A stretch of DNA of 8,790 nucleotides from Candidatus Omnitrophota bacterium (GCA_026387085.1 JAPLMK010000089.1:1-8790); one strand, 5' to 3'; counted from the stretch's first letter, positions 1 through 6,848 are shown. The notes: a model not told the origin generated them from the letters alone. Made by a program: numbers and translations.

Positions 1-451
1 CGGCGCTTAAACCCTCGTCCATCGTAAAGCGTTCCCTTTGCCAGTCGCAGGAAGCGCCCAGTTTTTTCAGTTGTTCGATAATGGTTCCGCCGCGCTCTTC
101 TTTCCAGCGCCAGACCTTTTCGATAAATTTTTCCCGGCCCAGGTCGTCCCGTTTCTGTCCCTGGTCTAAAAGGGAGCGCTCCACCACGTTTTGGGTGGCG
201 ATGCCGGCATGATCGGTTCCCGGAATCCAGAGGGCGTTAAGGCCGGACATCCGCGCCTGGCGGACAAGCACATCCTGAATGGTGGTGTTTAGCGCGTGGC
301 CGATATGGAGAATGCCGGTTACGTTGGGCGGCGGGATGACGATTACGAACGGCTTTTTTGCGGAATCAGCCTCGGCGCGGAAAAACTCATTTTCCCGGTA
401 GTTTTTCAGCCATTTTTCTTCAACCTCTTTCGCGTTATATTGTTTGTCCAT
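1..451 (-). CDS. valS: Valyl-tRNA synthetase, N-terminal part (runs off the left edge)
   Basis: This is a class I aminoacyl-tRNA synthetase that charges tRNA-Val with valine in the cytoplasm. The minus strand from 451 downward reads MDKQYNAKEVEEKWLKNY and then the class I ATP-binding HIGH motif in the context PPPNVTGILHIGHAL (about residues 40-54). The signature PGTDHAGIATQ follows near residues 77-87, and GASCDWQRERFTMDEG comes close to the window edge. PGTDHAGIATQ and the CDW-RERFTMDEG block separate ValS from IleS and LeuS. Only 150 codons are visible; the editing domain, the KMSKS loop and the C-terminal coiled coil lie outside the window. The ATG at 451 is chosen because similarity begins directly after it. 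No Shine-Dalgarno sequence precedes it, and a good sigma70 promoter ends only 9 bases upstream, so translation may be leaderless. The gene is divergent from the Nif3-like gene and unrelated to the sugar genes to the right. Confidence 0.95.
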   Translation of the reverse strand, partial: MDKQYNAKEVEEKWLKNYRENEFFRAEADSAKKPFVIVIPPPNVTGILHIGHALNTTIQDVLVRQARMSGLNALWIPGTDHAGIATQNVVERSLLDQGQKRDDLGREKFIEKVWRWKEERGGTIIEQLKKLGASCDWQRERFTMDEGLSA

Positions 452-460
452 AACTTAAAT

Positions 461-490
461 AGCATATCCCGAAATGCGCTTTTTCGTCAA
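461..490 (-). promoter_or_regulatory. Predicted sigma70 promoter for valS
   Basis: On the minus strand a -35 box TTGACG (485-490) is separated by 18 bases from a -10 box TATGCT (461-466). The -10 box ends 9 bases before the valS ATG. Transcription would begin about 3 bases before the start codon, giving an essentially leaderless mRNA, which fits the missing ribosome binding site. The boxes are read directly; their use is inferred. Confidence 0.45.
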
Positions 491-506
491 TTTTAACCCG
501 GGTGTT

Positions 507-535
507 TTGACGAAGATTAATGTTTCGGGTAAGAT
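507..535 (+). promoter_or_regulatory. Predicted sigma70 promoter for the Nif3-like gene
   Basis: A -35 box TTGACG (507-512) is followed after 17 bases by TAAGAT (530-535), a 4/6 match to the -10 consensus. GATAAT at 533-538 is an alternative -10 with a less favourable spacing of 20. The predicted start near 542 leaves a leader of about 25 bases carrying the Shine-Dalgarno stretch AGGGGG (557-562). The -35 box lies back to back with the valS -35 box, 16 bases apart, around a CCCGGG centre. Confidence 0.4.
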
Positions 536-566
536 AATTATTAGAGCGGTTAAAACAGGGGGCTGA

Positions 567-1367
567 ATGGTTACAATTTCACAACTGGACAAGTTTGTTT
601 TAGGGGAAGCCGGCGCGAAACAATTAGGAGCGGAGGAAGGAAGAATAATCGGCCTTACCGACGGCAAGATAAAAAAAGCGGTTGTTTGCTGGATGGCTAC
701 CGTGGAGGCGATTGAGTTTGCGGCAAAAAAGAACGCGGACACCATTATCTGCCACGAAAGCCTCTTTTTGCCTTACAACGCTCCCCTGGGGGCTTTCGGG
801 GAACCACCCCGGGATTTTTTATCCTGGAGCGCCAACCACCGGAAGTCCGTTTTGCTCTTCAGGCACAACATCGGTGTTTACCGTCTGCACGGCATCATGG
901 ACACAACCAATATCATGGATGTTTTCGTCGACCAGCTCGATTTAGGCGAGGTGGTCTATCAAGACCCGGAAAAGTACCACCGGGTCGTAAAATTTAAGCC
1001 GGTGGCCTTAAAAAAAATTGCCCGGCAGATTAAAGGCAGGTTAGGATTAAAGAGCGTGCTGATAGTAGGAGACGGAGAAAGGAAGGTCTCAAGGGCCGGT
1101 TTTATTTGGGGCGGCATGGGTCTTTTTGTCAACGCCCGTTTCATAGAGGAGTTAATCGCCCTGGGTTGTGATCTTTTAATCGGCGGCGAATCGGATGAAT
1201 ATGCAATGCAGTATATTAAAGACAGCGGCACCTGCGCGGTCATTACCTCCCACCTCTTGAGCGAAAGAGAAGGGGTGCGGAAGTTTTCCGAACTTTTGGC
1301 CGAAAAGTTTAAGGGAAGTTTGGAAGTGTTATATTTTGCTAACGGCTTGCCTTATTCTCCCGGGTAA
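567..1367 (+). CDS. Nif3-like dinuclear metal-centre protein
   Basis: A 266-aa soluble protein resembling the Nif3/YbgI (DUF34) family, hexameric proteins with a two-metal site that are often labelled GTP cyclohydrolase 1 type 2 homologues. Their cellular role is unsettled. Family landmarks appear in order. The first metal motif is CHESLF at residues 62-67 (H63; the family's usual second His is Glu64). A HxxxD motif is H108-D112 followed by an Asn-x-x-Asp. The C-terminal block is DLLIGGESDEYAMQYIKDSG and then SHLLSERE with H229 and E233, the usual His and Glu ligands spaced by four. The length fits the short bacterial form without the PII-like insert. The ATG at 567 is preceded by AGGGGG with a 4-base gap. 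It sits alone between divergent valS and the next promoter, so it is probably monocistronic. No signal peptide is seen. Fold assignment is good; function is unknown. Confidence 0.75.
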   Translation: MVTISQLDKFVLGEAGAKQLGAEEGRIIGLTDGKIKKAVVCWMATVEAIEFAAKKNADTIICHESLFLPYNAPLGAFGEPPRDFLSWSANHRKSVLLFRHNIGVYRLHGIMDTTNIMDVFVDQLDLGEVVYQDPEKYHRVVKFKPVALKKIARQIKGRLGLKSVLIVGDGERKVSRAGFIWGGMGLFVNARFIEELIALGCDLLIGGESDEYAMQYIKDSGTCAVITSHLLSEREGVRKFSELLAEKFKGSLEVLYFANGLPYSPG

Positions 1368-1500
1368 ACCGGCCGGCGGTTTGAGGTAAAAATAAAAAAG
1401 TTACGCGGGTTCCGGCGGTTATTTTTTCGTTCTTTTGGCTAAACCCTGTTTTTGTCCTGCGCCTGAAAGCCAGCCCGGCAATCATTGATTTCCTGAATTG

Positions 1501-1529
1501 TTAATCGGATGCTATTGCTATGATATAAT
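1501..1529 (+). promoter_or_regulatory. Extended -10 promoter opening the sugar-metabolism gene run
   Basis: A perfect extended -10 element TGATATAAT lies at 1521-1529 (TGn followed by TATAAT at 1524-1529). The -35 region is weak: TTAATC at 1501-1506 with a 17-base spacer, or TTGTTA at 1498-1503 with a 20-base spacer. Extended -10 promoters tolerate a poor -35. The start would be near 1536, giving a leader of about 100 bases before the oxidoreductase ATG at 1638. It is the strongest promoter-like sequence in this gap and probably serves the downstream same-strand genes. Confidence 0.55.
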
Positions 1530-1584
1530 TAAATAGATATCGAAACGGTTGCGCGTGGCGCGGGAAATTATCGGGCGGAGGCGT

Positions 1585-1614
1585 TTCCGGAAGAGTCGGA
1601 CGCTGAAATTTCAG
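1585..1614 (+). promoter_or_regulatory. Palindromes in the leader, possible operator
   Basis: Between the predicted promoter and the oxidoreductase gene lies the perfect 12-base palindrome CTGAAATTTCAG (1603-1614), preceded by the 8-base palindrome TTCCGGAA (1585-1592). Their place downstream of the expected transcription start suits a repressor site or a small RNA hairpin. No regulator gene is present in the window and the motif was not matched to a known family, so the role is inferred from symmetry and position only. Confidence 0.3.
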
Positions 1615-1637
1615 GAAAAATTACGACAGGGGGAAGA

Positions 1638-2876
1638 ATGATGAAACCGATGGAAGTAAACATCGTGGGCGGAGGCATGATTACCAACGACTTGATTCTG
1701 CCTGCGGTATACCACTTGCAGCGCACCGGCATTGTCGGGAAAATTAAAATATGCGCCTTGAACAGCCAACCTCTTAAAAACCTCAAGGAAAACAAAGAGT
1801 TCGCAGAAGCGTTTCCCGGGCAGGACTTTATGCCGTATCCTTCTTTTAAGGAACCATCTGAAAAAAAATTCCCGTTTTTATACCAAAAAGTGATGGCGGA
1901 AACGGTTTCCCGACAGGTAGTGATAGTTGCCATGCCCGATGACCTGCATTACGAAGTGGTGATGGAAGCGCTTGCCAATAATCAGCACGTGCTTTCGGTA
2001 AAACCGCTCGTGCTGAAATACCGGCAGGCGAAAAATATTGAAAAGGAGGCATTTAAGAAAGGGTTGTTCGTGGGGGTGGAGTATCACAAAAGATTTGACC
2101 GCCGGTCTTTGGTTGCCAAGCGGAGTTATCAGTCCGGCCATCTGGGCCAGTTTGCGATGGGTGAAGCCAAGCTGATTGAACCGTATTATTACCGTTTTTC
2201 CAATTTTCAAAACTGGTTTACCACGGAAAGGACCGACCCTTTTGTTTATATCGGATGTCATTATGTAGACCTGGTTTACTTTATTACCGGCTTGCGGCCG
2301 GTTGAGATTTCCGTTTCCGGAAAAAGAGGAAAGTTCCCCAACGGAAAGGAAGGTTTTATGTGGGCTAACGGCCGCCTGCGGTACGAAAACGGAGCGTTAT
2401 TATCGGTAACGGCCGGTTTAGGTTATCCGGACGGAGGCGCCGGCAGCAATGACCAGGGTTTAGTGATGTTCTTTGAAGGGGCAAAGAAGAGCGGCATGAT
2501 TAATCATAATGACCAGTCCCGGGGCGTAACCCATTGCTACCTGGAAGATATCGGGCCCGGAGGAACAAAGTATAATTACATCAACCCGGACTTCTTCCGG
2601 TTGGTTCCCTGGGAAGGCGCGGGCTATAAACCGATCGGTTATGGCGTTGATTCCGTTTCGGCCACCATCAATACTATCTACCGGATTGAGAGCGAAGTTG
2701 CCTCGATGTTTCCGGAAAAATCCCTGAAAAGAAGACGCGAAATAATCAGCGAAATTGACTCTAAGGGAATTATTGCCACGCCGGCCAACAGTTATATTAA
2801 CGAACTGGTTATCGAGGCAGCCCGAAAATCAATACTTAACAACGGGAAAATGGTTGAAATTGGGTGCGGCGGCTGA
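1638..2876 (+). CDS. Gfo/Idh/MocA family NAD(P)-dependent oxidoreductase
   Basis: A 412-aa cytoplasmic dehydrogenase of the glucose-fructose oxidoreductase/inositol dehydrogenase/MocA family, which oxidises or reduces sugars and cyclitols with NAD(P). The N-terminal Rossmann fold starts with VNIVGGGMITND (residues 7-18). The DDLHYEVVMEALANNQHVL segment (101-119) leads into VKP at 121-123, the variant of the family's EKP motif that keeps the catalytic Lys122. YHKRFD (149-154) matches the usual KRF segment. GCHYVDLVYFITG (206-218) gives the GxHxxD motif with H208 and D211. The remainder is the C-terminal alpha/beta substrate domain; the length is slightly above the usual 340-390 residues. Two ATGs are possible (1638 and 1641), both after the Shine-Dalgarno AGGGGG (1628-1633); 1641 has the better spacing. 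No signal peptide. The gene is first in the run and ends 25 bases before the secreted glycosidase-like gene, so they are probably co-transcribed. The substrate cannot be told. Confidence 0.9.
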   Translation: MMKPMEVNIVGGGMITNDLILPAVYHLQRTGIVGKIKICALNSQPLKNLKENKEFAEAFPGQDFMPYPSFKEPSEKKFPFLYQKVMAETVSRQVVIVAMPDDLHYEVVMEALANNQHVLSVKPLVLKYRQAKNIEKEAFKKGLFVGVEYHKRFDRRSLVAKRSYQSGHLGQFAMGEAKLIEPYYYRFSNFQNWFTTERTDPFVYIGCHYVDLVYFITGLRPVEISVSGKRGKFPNGKEGFMWANGRLRYENGALLSVTAGLGYPDGGAGSNDQGLVMFFEGAKKSGMINHNDQSRGVTHCYLEDIGPGGTKYNYINPDFFRLVPWEGAGYKPIGYGVDSVSATINTIYRIESEVASMFPEKSLKRRREIISEIDSKGIIATPANSYINELVIEAARKSILNNGKMVEIGCGG

Positions 2877-2901
2877 TTGAAATGACGGTGAAGGAGAAAA
2901 A

Positions 2902-5793
2902 ATGAACCGGAAAATCGCGGTATTGATGGCGCTGAGTGGTGTATTTTTATTAAGCAGTTCTCTTTTTAGCGCGTCTTGGGCCGGGGAAGACCGGAAACCG
3001 GGACAGTCCGGCGCGCTTACTTTCGCGGAAGGGCCAACTCTTCCGGAATCAGGGGTTAAAGTGGAACAAAACAAAGATTCGGTCAAGATTGAAAACCGTT
3101 TTATCAAGGCGGTTATCAGCGCGCGCGGGGGGAAAATATCCGTATTGTATGATAAGCAGGCCCGGCAAGAATACGCGCTTGGACCGTCTGTGGATGCTGG
3201 CAGTGGCTTGTTTAAGGACCGTATTTGGGAGAAAGCGGACTGGAACGAACTATTCGGCGCCGATTTTAAATTAGAAATTCTCAGCAATACACCGAAAGAA
3301 GCAACGGTCAGAGCGCAATACCGCGCGCTGAGCGGCCCGGGCAAAGGAATGGATTTTGTCCACACCTATACGTTGAAAGCCGACGAATGCCGGTTAAAAG
3401 TAAATTACCGGATTTTTGCCAACGAACTCTGGGGTGAATTTTCGCCCTGGTTGCATAATGTGGTTAATTTTCCGGGCGACTTTAAAAACAAAAATACCGT
3501 GGCTATCTTCAGCCAGACCGGGCGCGGTCTATTTTCCGACACGCCCAGCCATCCTAAATTTGAAAGCGCGTTGCTGTTTGATTGTATTGAACCGTGGATC
3601 GGAGCGGTATCTGAGATTGACCAGAAGGGATTATGTATGGTAGTCGACGCAAAACGGCTTAATCATTTTTATTGTTGGTACGGCGCCGAATATTTTTTCA
3701 CCATGGAACCGATTTTCAAGAAGGAAAAGTTTGCGCCGGGCTCTTCCTGGTCCACCGATATCTGGTTTATTCCGACCCAAGGACTGGGCAGTTATCACCT
3801 GGCGACCGCGGAATATGTCGGAGGCCTTACTCCGGAAGGGCTAAAAATATTTCCGGCGGTTTCCCTGCCGGAGGCATCAGCCACAATAGTTTTGGACAAA
3901 GGCAAGCCGGAAACATTAAAGCCGGAAAAAGTTGAAGCCGGAAAAGCAGTGGTGTTTCCGTTTAAGGTCAGAGCCGGGACGCACGACTTGAAATTTCAAT
4001 TGGCGGCTAACGGTAAAGATTATGACCACGCGGTACGCGCCAATTCTGAAAGGTGCGACTCAGAAGTTATCCCGGCCACCCAAATGGGCAGCAGTTCCGC
4101 CGCAGTGGATAACGCCGCGGCGTTATATTCCAAAAACACTATTTATCTTTCACCGGATATGCCGGTATCAATTCATTTCGGCATGGCGGATAACTTTAAG
4201 GAAAAAGGGAAAAAAGTCGAACTGGTGCTGGAAATACCCGAAAATAGTAATGTTATTAATCCCAGCGGCAATCCGGTAACGGAAAAATTCCTCCGCAGCG
4301 GGAAACCGTATACAAAATATCGTTTCTCAGGGCAGGCGCAGAGTTATTATAATTGGTGCAGCATGTTTATGAGCACCACCCTGAAGCCGGGCGCTAAGGA
4401 TAATATGTATTATTACGTTGTTTGGGAAGGCGGCGCGCAGAAACCGCAACTCCTGACCATTGAGAGCGTAAAGATAGAAGCCTGTAAAAAAACGCCGAAA
4501 CGATTGTTAGCCGGTCTCGGATTTTACGGAACCGGAGAGCAAAAGCGCTGGCCGGATATTTACAAAAATCTGCAACGCGTCGGACTGAATACGGTTTCCC
4601 TTTCCGATTATGATTGTACGAAAATACCGGACATGAAAGAAGCGGTCCTTAAGGCAAAGAACGCCGGCATGTATACAACCGCCAACTATTCCCCGACTTG
4701 CGCTATCCCGGGGTTGAAGAACAACAGTGATGCCTGGGCGGAAGCGGCTGACGGTACCAGGACCGGCGAGTTCATCTGTCCCGCTTACCGCGGTCCGGTG
4801 TTGGATGAAGAGATAAGCCGGGCAACCAGTTACGCGGAAGCCGGGGCGAGCATTATTTTCTGGGACGCCGAAAGTTGGCGCGGCCGTGAATTCTGCTTCT
4901 GCCCGCGCTGTATTGGAAAGTTTGAAGTTTATTTTAAAAAGCATTATCCCCGGAAAAGATATCTAAGCCCCAAAATATTTGAACTGGACCCTCAGCAATA
5001 TCCGGAATATCATGCCGCCTGGCTGGAATTCCGTATTTCAATCGGGACGGAACTGTTCCGGAAATACAAGGATGAATATTTGCGCCGCCTTAAACTTTCC
5101 GGCGTGGGCGGTACGGGACCGGCCCAATTAATTATCGGCAGTTACGATGTCATGCCGGGCAGAATTTATCACCAGTTCCAGCGGTTTGAAGAACTGTACG
5201 CGGCCGGCGCAGTCAATATCTGCATGCCCAGTTTGTATGTCGCCGGGGATGCTCTTAAGGTTGGCAATACGGTAAAGGATGTCCGCAAGGCCATAGGTAA
5301 AGCGCGGATTATTCTGTGGATTACCGGCGGCTCTGATGACAGTTTTGAATGTGACGGGATTGACCAAAAATATATCCTGCTGGAACTATTCCTCAACGGG
5401 GCAACGGGGTTTACCACCTGGCCGTACCTGGGTTGGGACGCGCTTGACGTAAAATACCTGTCTCAAGTAATGAATATGGTCACCCCGTTGGAAGATATTA
5501 TTATGGATGGCAAGGTAATGGAAAACTTGACCGCGTCCAATCAATATGTCCGCACGGCCGGACTGGTTAAAGGCAAAGAGGCGGCGATATTAATCAGCGA
5601 TTACTATCATGACGCGCTTCCCGCCGTAACGCTGAAACTGAACTCCCCTGCCCCGTCCGGCTTATTTGATGTGGCCACCGGAAAGAAACTGGCAGTTTTG
5701 AAAGCCGGAGCCAATTCGATTGAATTGCCGGCTTACCCGGAAAAAGCCAGATTACTTTATATCGGGAAAAAGGCACCCGTAACATCTTACTGA
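2902..5793 (+). CDS. Large secreted GH42-like TIM-barrel glycosidase-related protein
   Basis: A 963-aa exported protein. A signal peptide (MNRK, hydrophobic stretch 5-22, cleavage likely after SWA at 25-27) leads to four parts: a beta-sandwich resembling mutarotase-like domains (about 50-330); a second all-beta stretch (about 330-530); a TIM barrel (about 536-865) beginning LAGLGFYGTGEQKRWPDIY; and a small C-terminal beta domain. The barrel resembles clan GH-A, closest by eye to GH42 beta-galactosidases. It has FICPAYRGP (C626), a WDAES strand with E657 at the acid/base position, then CFCPRC (C665, C667, C670), which matches the GH42 four-cysteine zinc cluster in spacing and order. The strand expected to carry the nucleophile reads RIILWITGG (802-810), without Glu, before LNGATGFTTW. 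Activity is therefore uncertain. The ATG at 2902 follows AAGGAG (2891-2896). The position between oxidoreductase and isomerase genes points to glycan or glycoside breakdown. The GH42 relation is inferred from motifs. Confidence 0.75.
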   Translation: MNRKIAVLMALSGVFLLSSSLFSASWAGEDRKPGQSGALTFAEGPTLPESGVKVEQNKDSVKIENRFIKAVISARGGKISVLYDKQARQEYALGPSVDAGSGLFKDRIWEKADWNELFGADFKLEILSNTPKEATVRAQYRALSGPGKGMDFVHTYTLKADECRLKVNYRIFANELWGEFSPWLHNVVNFPGDFKNKNTVAIFSQTGRGLFSDTPSHPKFESALLFDCIEPWIGAVSEIDQKGLCMVVDAKRLNHFYCWYGAEYFFTMEPIFKKEKFAPGSSWSTDIWFIPTQGLGSYHLATAEYVGGLTPEGLKIFPAVSLPEASATIVLDKGKPETLKPEKVEAGKAVVFPFKVRAGTHDLKFQLAANGKDYDHAVRANSERCDSEVIPATQMGSSSAAVDNAAALYSKNTIYLSPDMPVSIHFGMADNFKEKGKKVELVLEIPENSNVINPSGNPVTEKFLRSGKPYTKYRFSGQAQSYYNWCSMFMSTTLKPGAKDNMYYYVVWEGGAQKPQLLTIESVKIEACKKTPKRLLAGLGFYGTGEQKRWPDIYKNLQRVGLNTVSLSDYDCTKIPDMKEAVLKAKNAGMYTTANYSPTCAIPGLKNNSDAWAEAADGTRTGEFICPAYRGPVLDEEISRATSYAEAGASIIFWDAESWRGREFCFCPRCIGKFEVYFKKHYPRKRYLSPKIFELDPQQYPEYHAAWLEFRISIGTELFRKYKDEYLRRLKLSGVGGTGPAQLIIGSYDVMPGRIYHQFQRFEELYAAGAVNICMPSLYVAGDALKVGNTVKDVRKAIGKARIILWITGGSDDSFECDGIDQKYILLELFLNGATGFTTWPYLGWDALDVKYLSQVMNMVTPLEDIIMDGKVMENLTASNQYVRTAGLVKGKEAAILISDYYHDALPAVTLKLNSPAPSGLFDVATGKKLAVLKAGANSIELPAYPEKARLLYIGKKAPVTSY

Positions 5794-5870
5794 TTTTTCC
5801 CGGATAGATATGGAACGATATATCTACATCGAACCGGGCGGAAGTGATAAGATGCGCGGGCGGGAAAAAT
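5793..5870 (+). repeat. Nested inverted repeats in the 5794-5915 intergenic region
   Basis: A perfect 10-base inverted repeat, ATTTTTCCCG (5793-5802) and CGGGAAAAAT (5861-5870), encloses 58 bases. Inside it a 7-base hairpin TAGATAT (5805-5811) / ATATCTA (5820-5826) has an 8-base loop. A short CATC/GATG pairing (5827-5830 with 5851-5854) could make a third arm. The outer left arm overlaps the last base of the preceding stop codon. The run after the right arm is A-rich, not T-rich, so it is not a standard intrinsic terminator. It could be a structured leader or processing element in front of the isomerase gene, or an mRNA-stabilising stem between cistrons. Confidence 0.45.
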
Positions 5871-5902
5871 ATTTAAAATCTAACGATGGCGTAGCATGAA
5901 AT

Positions 5903-5912
5903 AAGGAGGAGG
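5903..5912 (+). promoter_or_regulatory. Strong ribosome binding site of the isomerase-like gene
   Basis: AAGGAGGAGG contains a full AGGAGG core at 5904-5909 with a 6-base gap to the ATG at 5916. It is the strongest Shine-Dalgarno in the window and fixes the start of the isomerase-like gene. Confidence 0.8.
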
Positions 5913-5915
5913 AAA

Positions 5916-6809
5916 ATGAAATTAAGCCTTTTTTCTGTAAGTTATGCCGGGTTGTGGGGACAAGACCGGCTCGGCTTGGAAGATTTTGTCCGGCACGCAA
6001 AAAAACTTGGCTATCAAGGCATTGAGATAATGTGCAAGCGGCCGCATCTTTATCCGTTTGAATTTGATGCCAAGGCTCTGAAAGCTTTAAAAAAGACAAT
6101 TAAAGAATGTGGTTTGGAAATGGCATGCGCGGCTGCCTATACTAATTTTACGGCGGGTTCGGAATCGACCGAAGTGCCGCTGGCGGACCTGCAGGTCAGT
6201 TATGTAAAAAAAGTTGCCGAGTTGGCCGATGGTCTTGATTGCCGCCTGGTGCGCGTATTTACCGGATATGAACACGCCAACGCCGCGTTCAAAGACCAGT
6301 GGAAAATGTGTGTGACCGGCATTCAGGCGTGTTGTGATGCCGCCCGAAAATACGGCGTAACTATCGGCATTCAAAACCACCACGATATTGCGGTTGACAC
6401 CAAGGCGCTGCTGGAATTATTTCATGATATTGACCGGGAGAATCTGGGCCTGATGGTAGATGCCTGGTCGTTGCATCTGCGCGGTGAAAATATCAAGGAA
6501 GCCGTGCAACTGGTTAGCGATAAGATGGTCTTTTCCACGGTTGCCGATTACGTGATTCTGCCCCGCTTTAACTATCACCCGGCCCTGGTAAATTATACGG
6601 CAAAAGCGCCGGCGCTGGTTAAAGCGGTGCCGATGGGCGAAGGAGTTGTTGACTATAAACAGTATTTCGATGCCTTGAAAAAAGTCGGCTATCAAGGATG
6701 GGTCAGCTATGAAACCTGTTCTCCGTTGAGGCACGGCGGCGCAATTAAAAATATTGATGAATACGCCCGGCAGTTTATTAAATATATGCGGCAGAGAGGG
6801 TACGCCTGA
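5916..6809 (+). CDS. Sugar phosphate isomerase/epimerase (xylose isomerase-like TIM barrel)
   Basis: A 297-aa cytoplasmic protein of the xylose isomerase-like/AP endonuclease family 2 TIM-barrel superfamily. Members isomerise or epimerise sugars and keto-sugars, dehydrate inosose, or eliminate 3-keto-glycosides, usually with a divalent metal. Visible landmarks are a first strand LSLFSVSY; KLGYQGIEIM with E37; GIQNHHD (151-157) where many relatives have GLENH, so the usual Glu is Gln153; GLMVDAWSLHLRGE with D182 and H187; and GEGVVDYKQYFDALKKVGYQG ending in VSYE with E266, the typical last-strand metal-ligand Glu. The length is standard for the family. The start is set by a strong ribosome binding site. 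It follows the secreted glycosidase-like gene by 122 bases and precedes another secreted sugar-binding gene by 39, which points to processing of the released sugar. It may act in series with the Gfo/Idh enzyme. The exact reaction cannot be assigned. Confidence 0.87.
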   Translation: MKLSLFSVSYAGLWGQDRLGLEDFVRHAKKLGYQGIEIMCKRPHLYPFEFDAKALKALKKTIKECGLEMACAAAYTNFTAGSESTEVPLADLQVSYVKKVAELADGLDCRLVRVFTGYEHANAAFKDQWKMCVTGIQACCDAARKYGVTIGIQNHHDIAVDTKALLELFHDIDRENLGLMVDAWSLHLRGENIKEAVQLVSDKMVFSTVADYVILPRFNYHPALVNYTAKAPALVKAVPMGEGVVDYKQYFDALKKVGYQGWVSYETCSPLRHGGAIKNIDEYARQFIKYMRQRGYA

Positions 6810-6848
6810 GCCGGAAAAAGAAGAGTTTAACATAAAAGCGGTGGTTTG

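Noticed and set aside
1366..1436. Possible terminator after the Nif3-like gene: AAACCG/CGGTTT pairing over the stop codon, then an A-rich/T-rich pairing AAAAATAA (1388-1395) with TTATTTTT (1419-1426) and a T-rich stretch.
   Set aside because: The first stem lacks a T-run and the second is all A-T with a 23-base loop, so neither makes a convincing intrinsic terminator. Termination somewhere here is likely but not placed.
1536..1592. GAAACGG near 1540 and GTTTCC near 1583 as halves of a LacI-type operator.
   Set aside because: The halves are far apart and not properly symmetric; the 12-base palindrome downstream is a better candidate.
2829..3365. Minus-strand open frame of 178 codons spanning the end of the oxidoreductase gene and start of the glycosidase-like gene.
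   Set aside because: No domain pattern or ribosome binding site; it overlaps two well-supported genes on the other strand.
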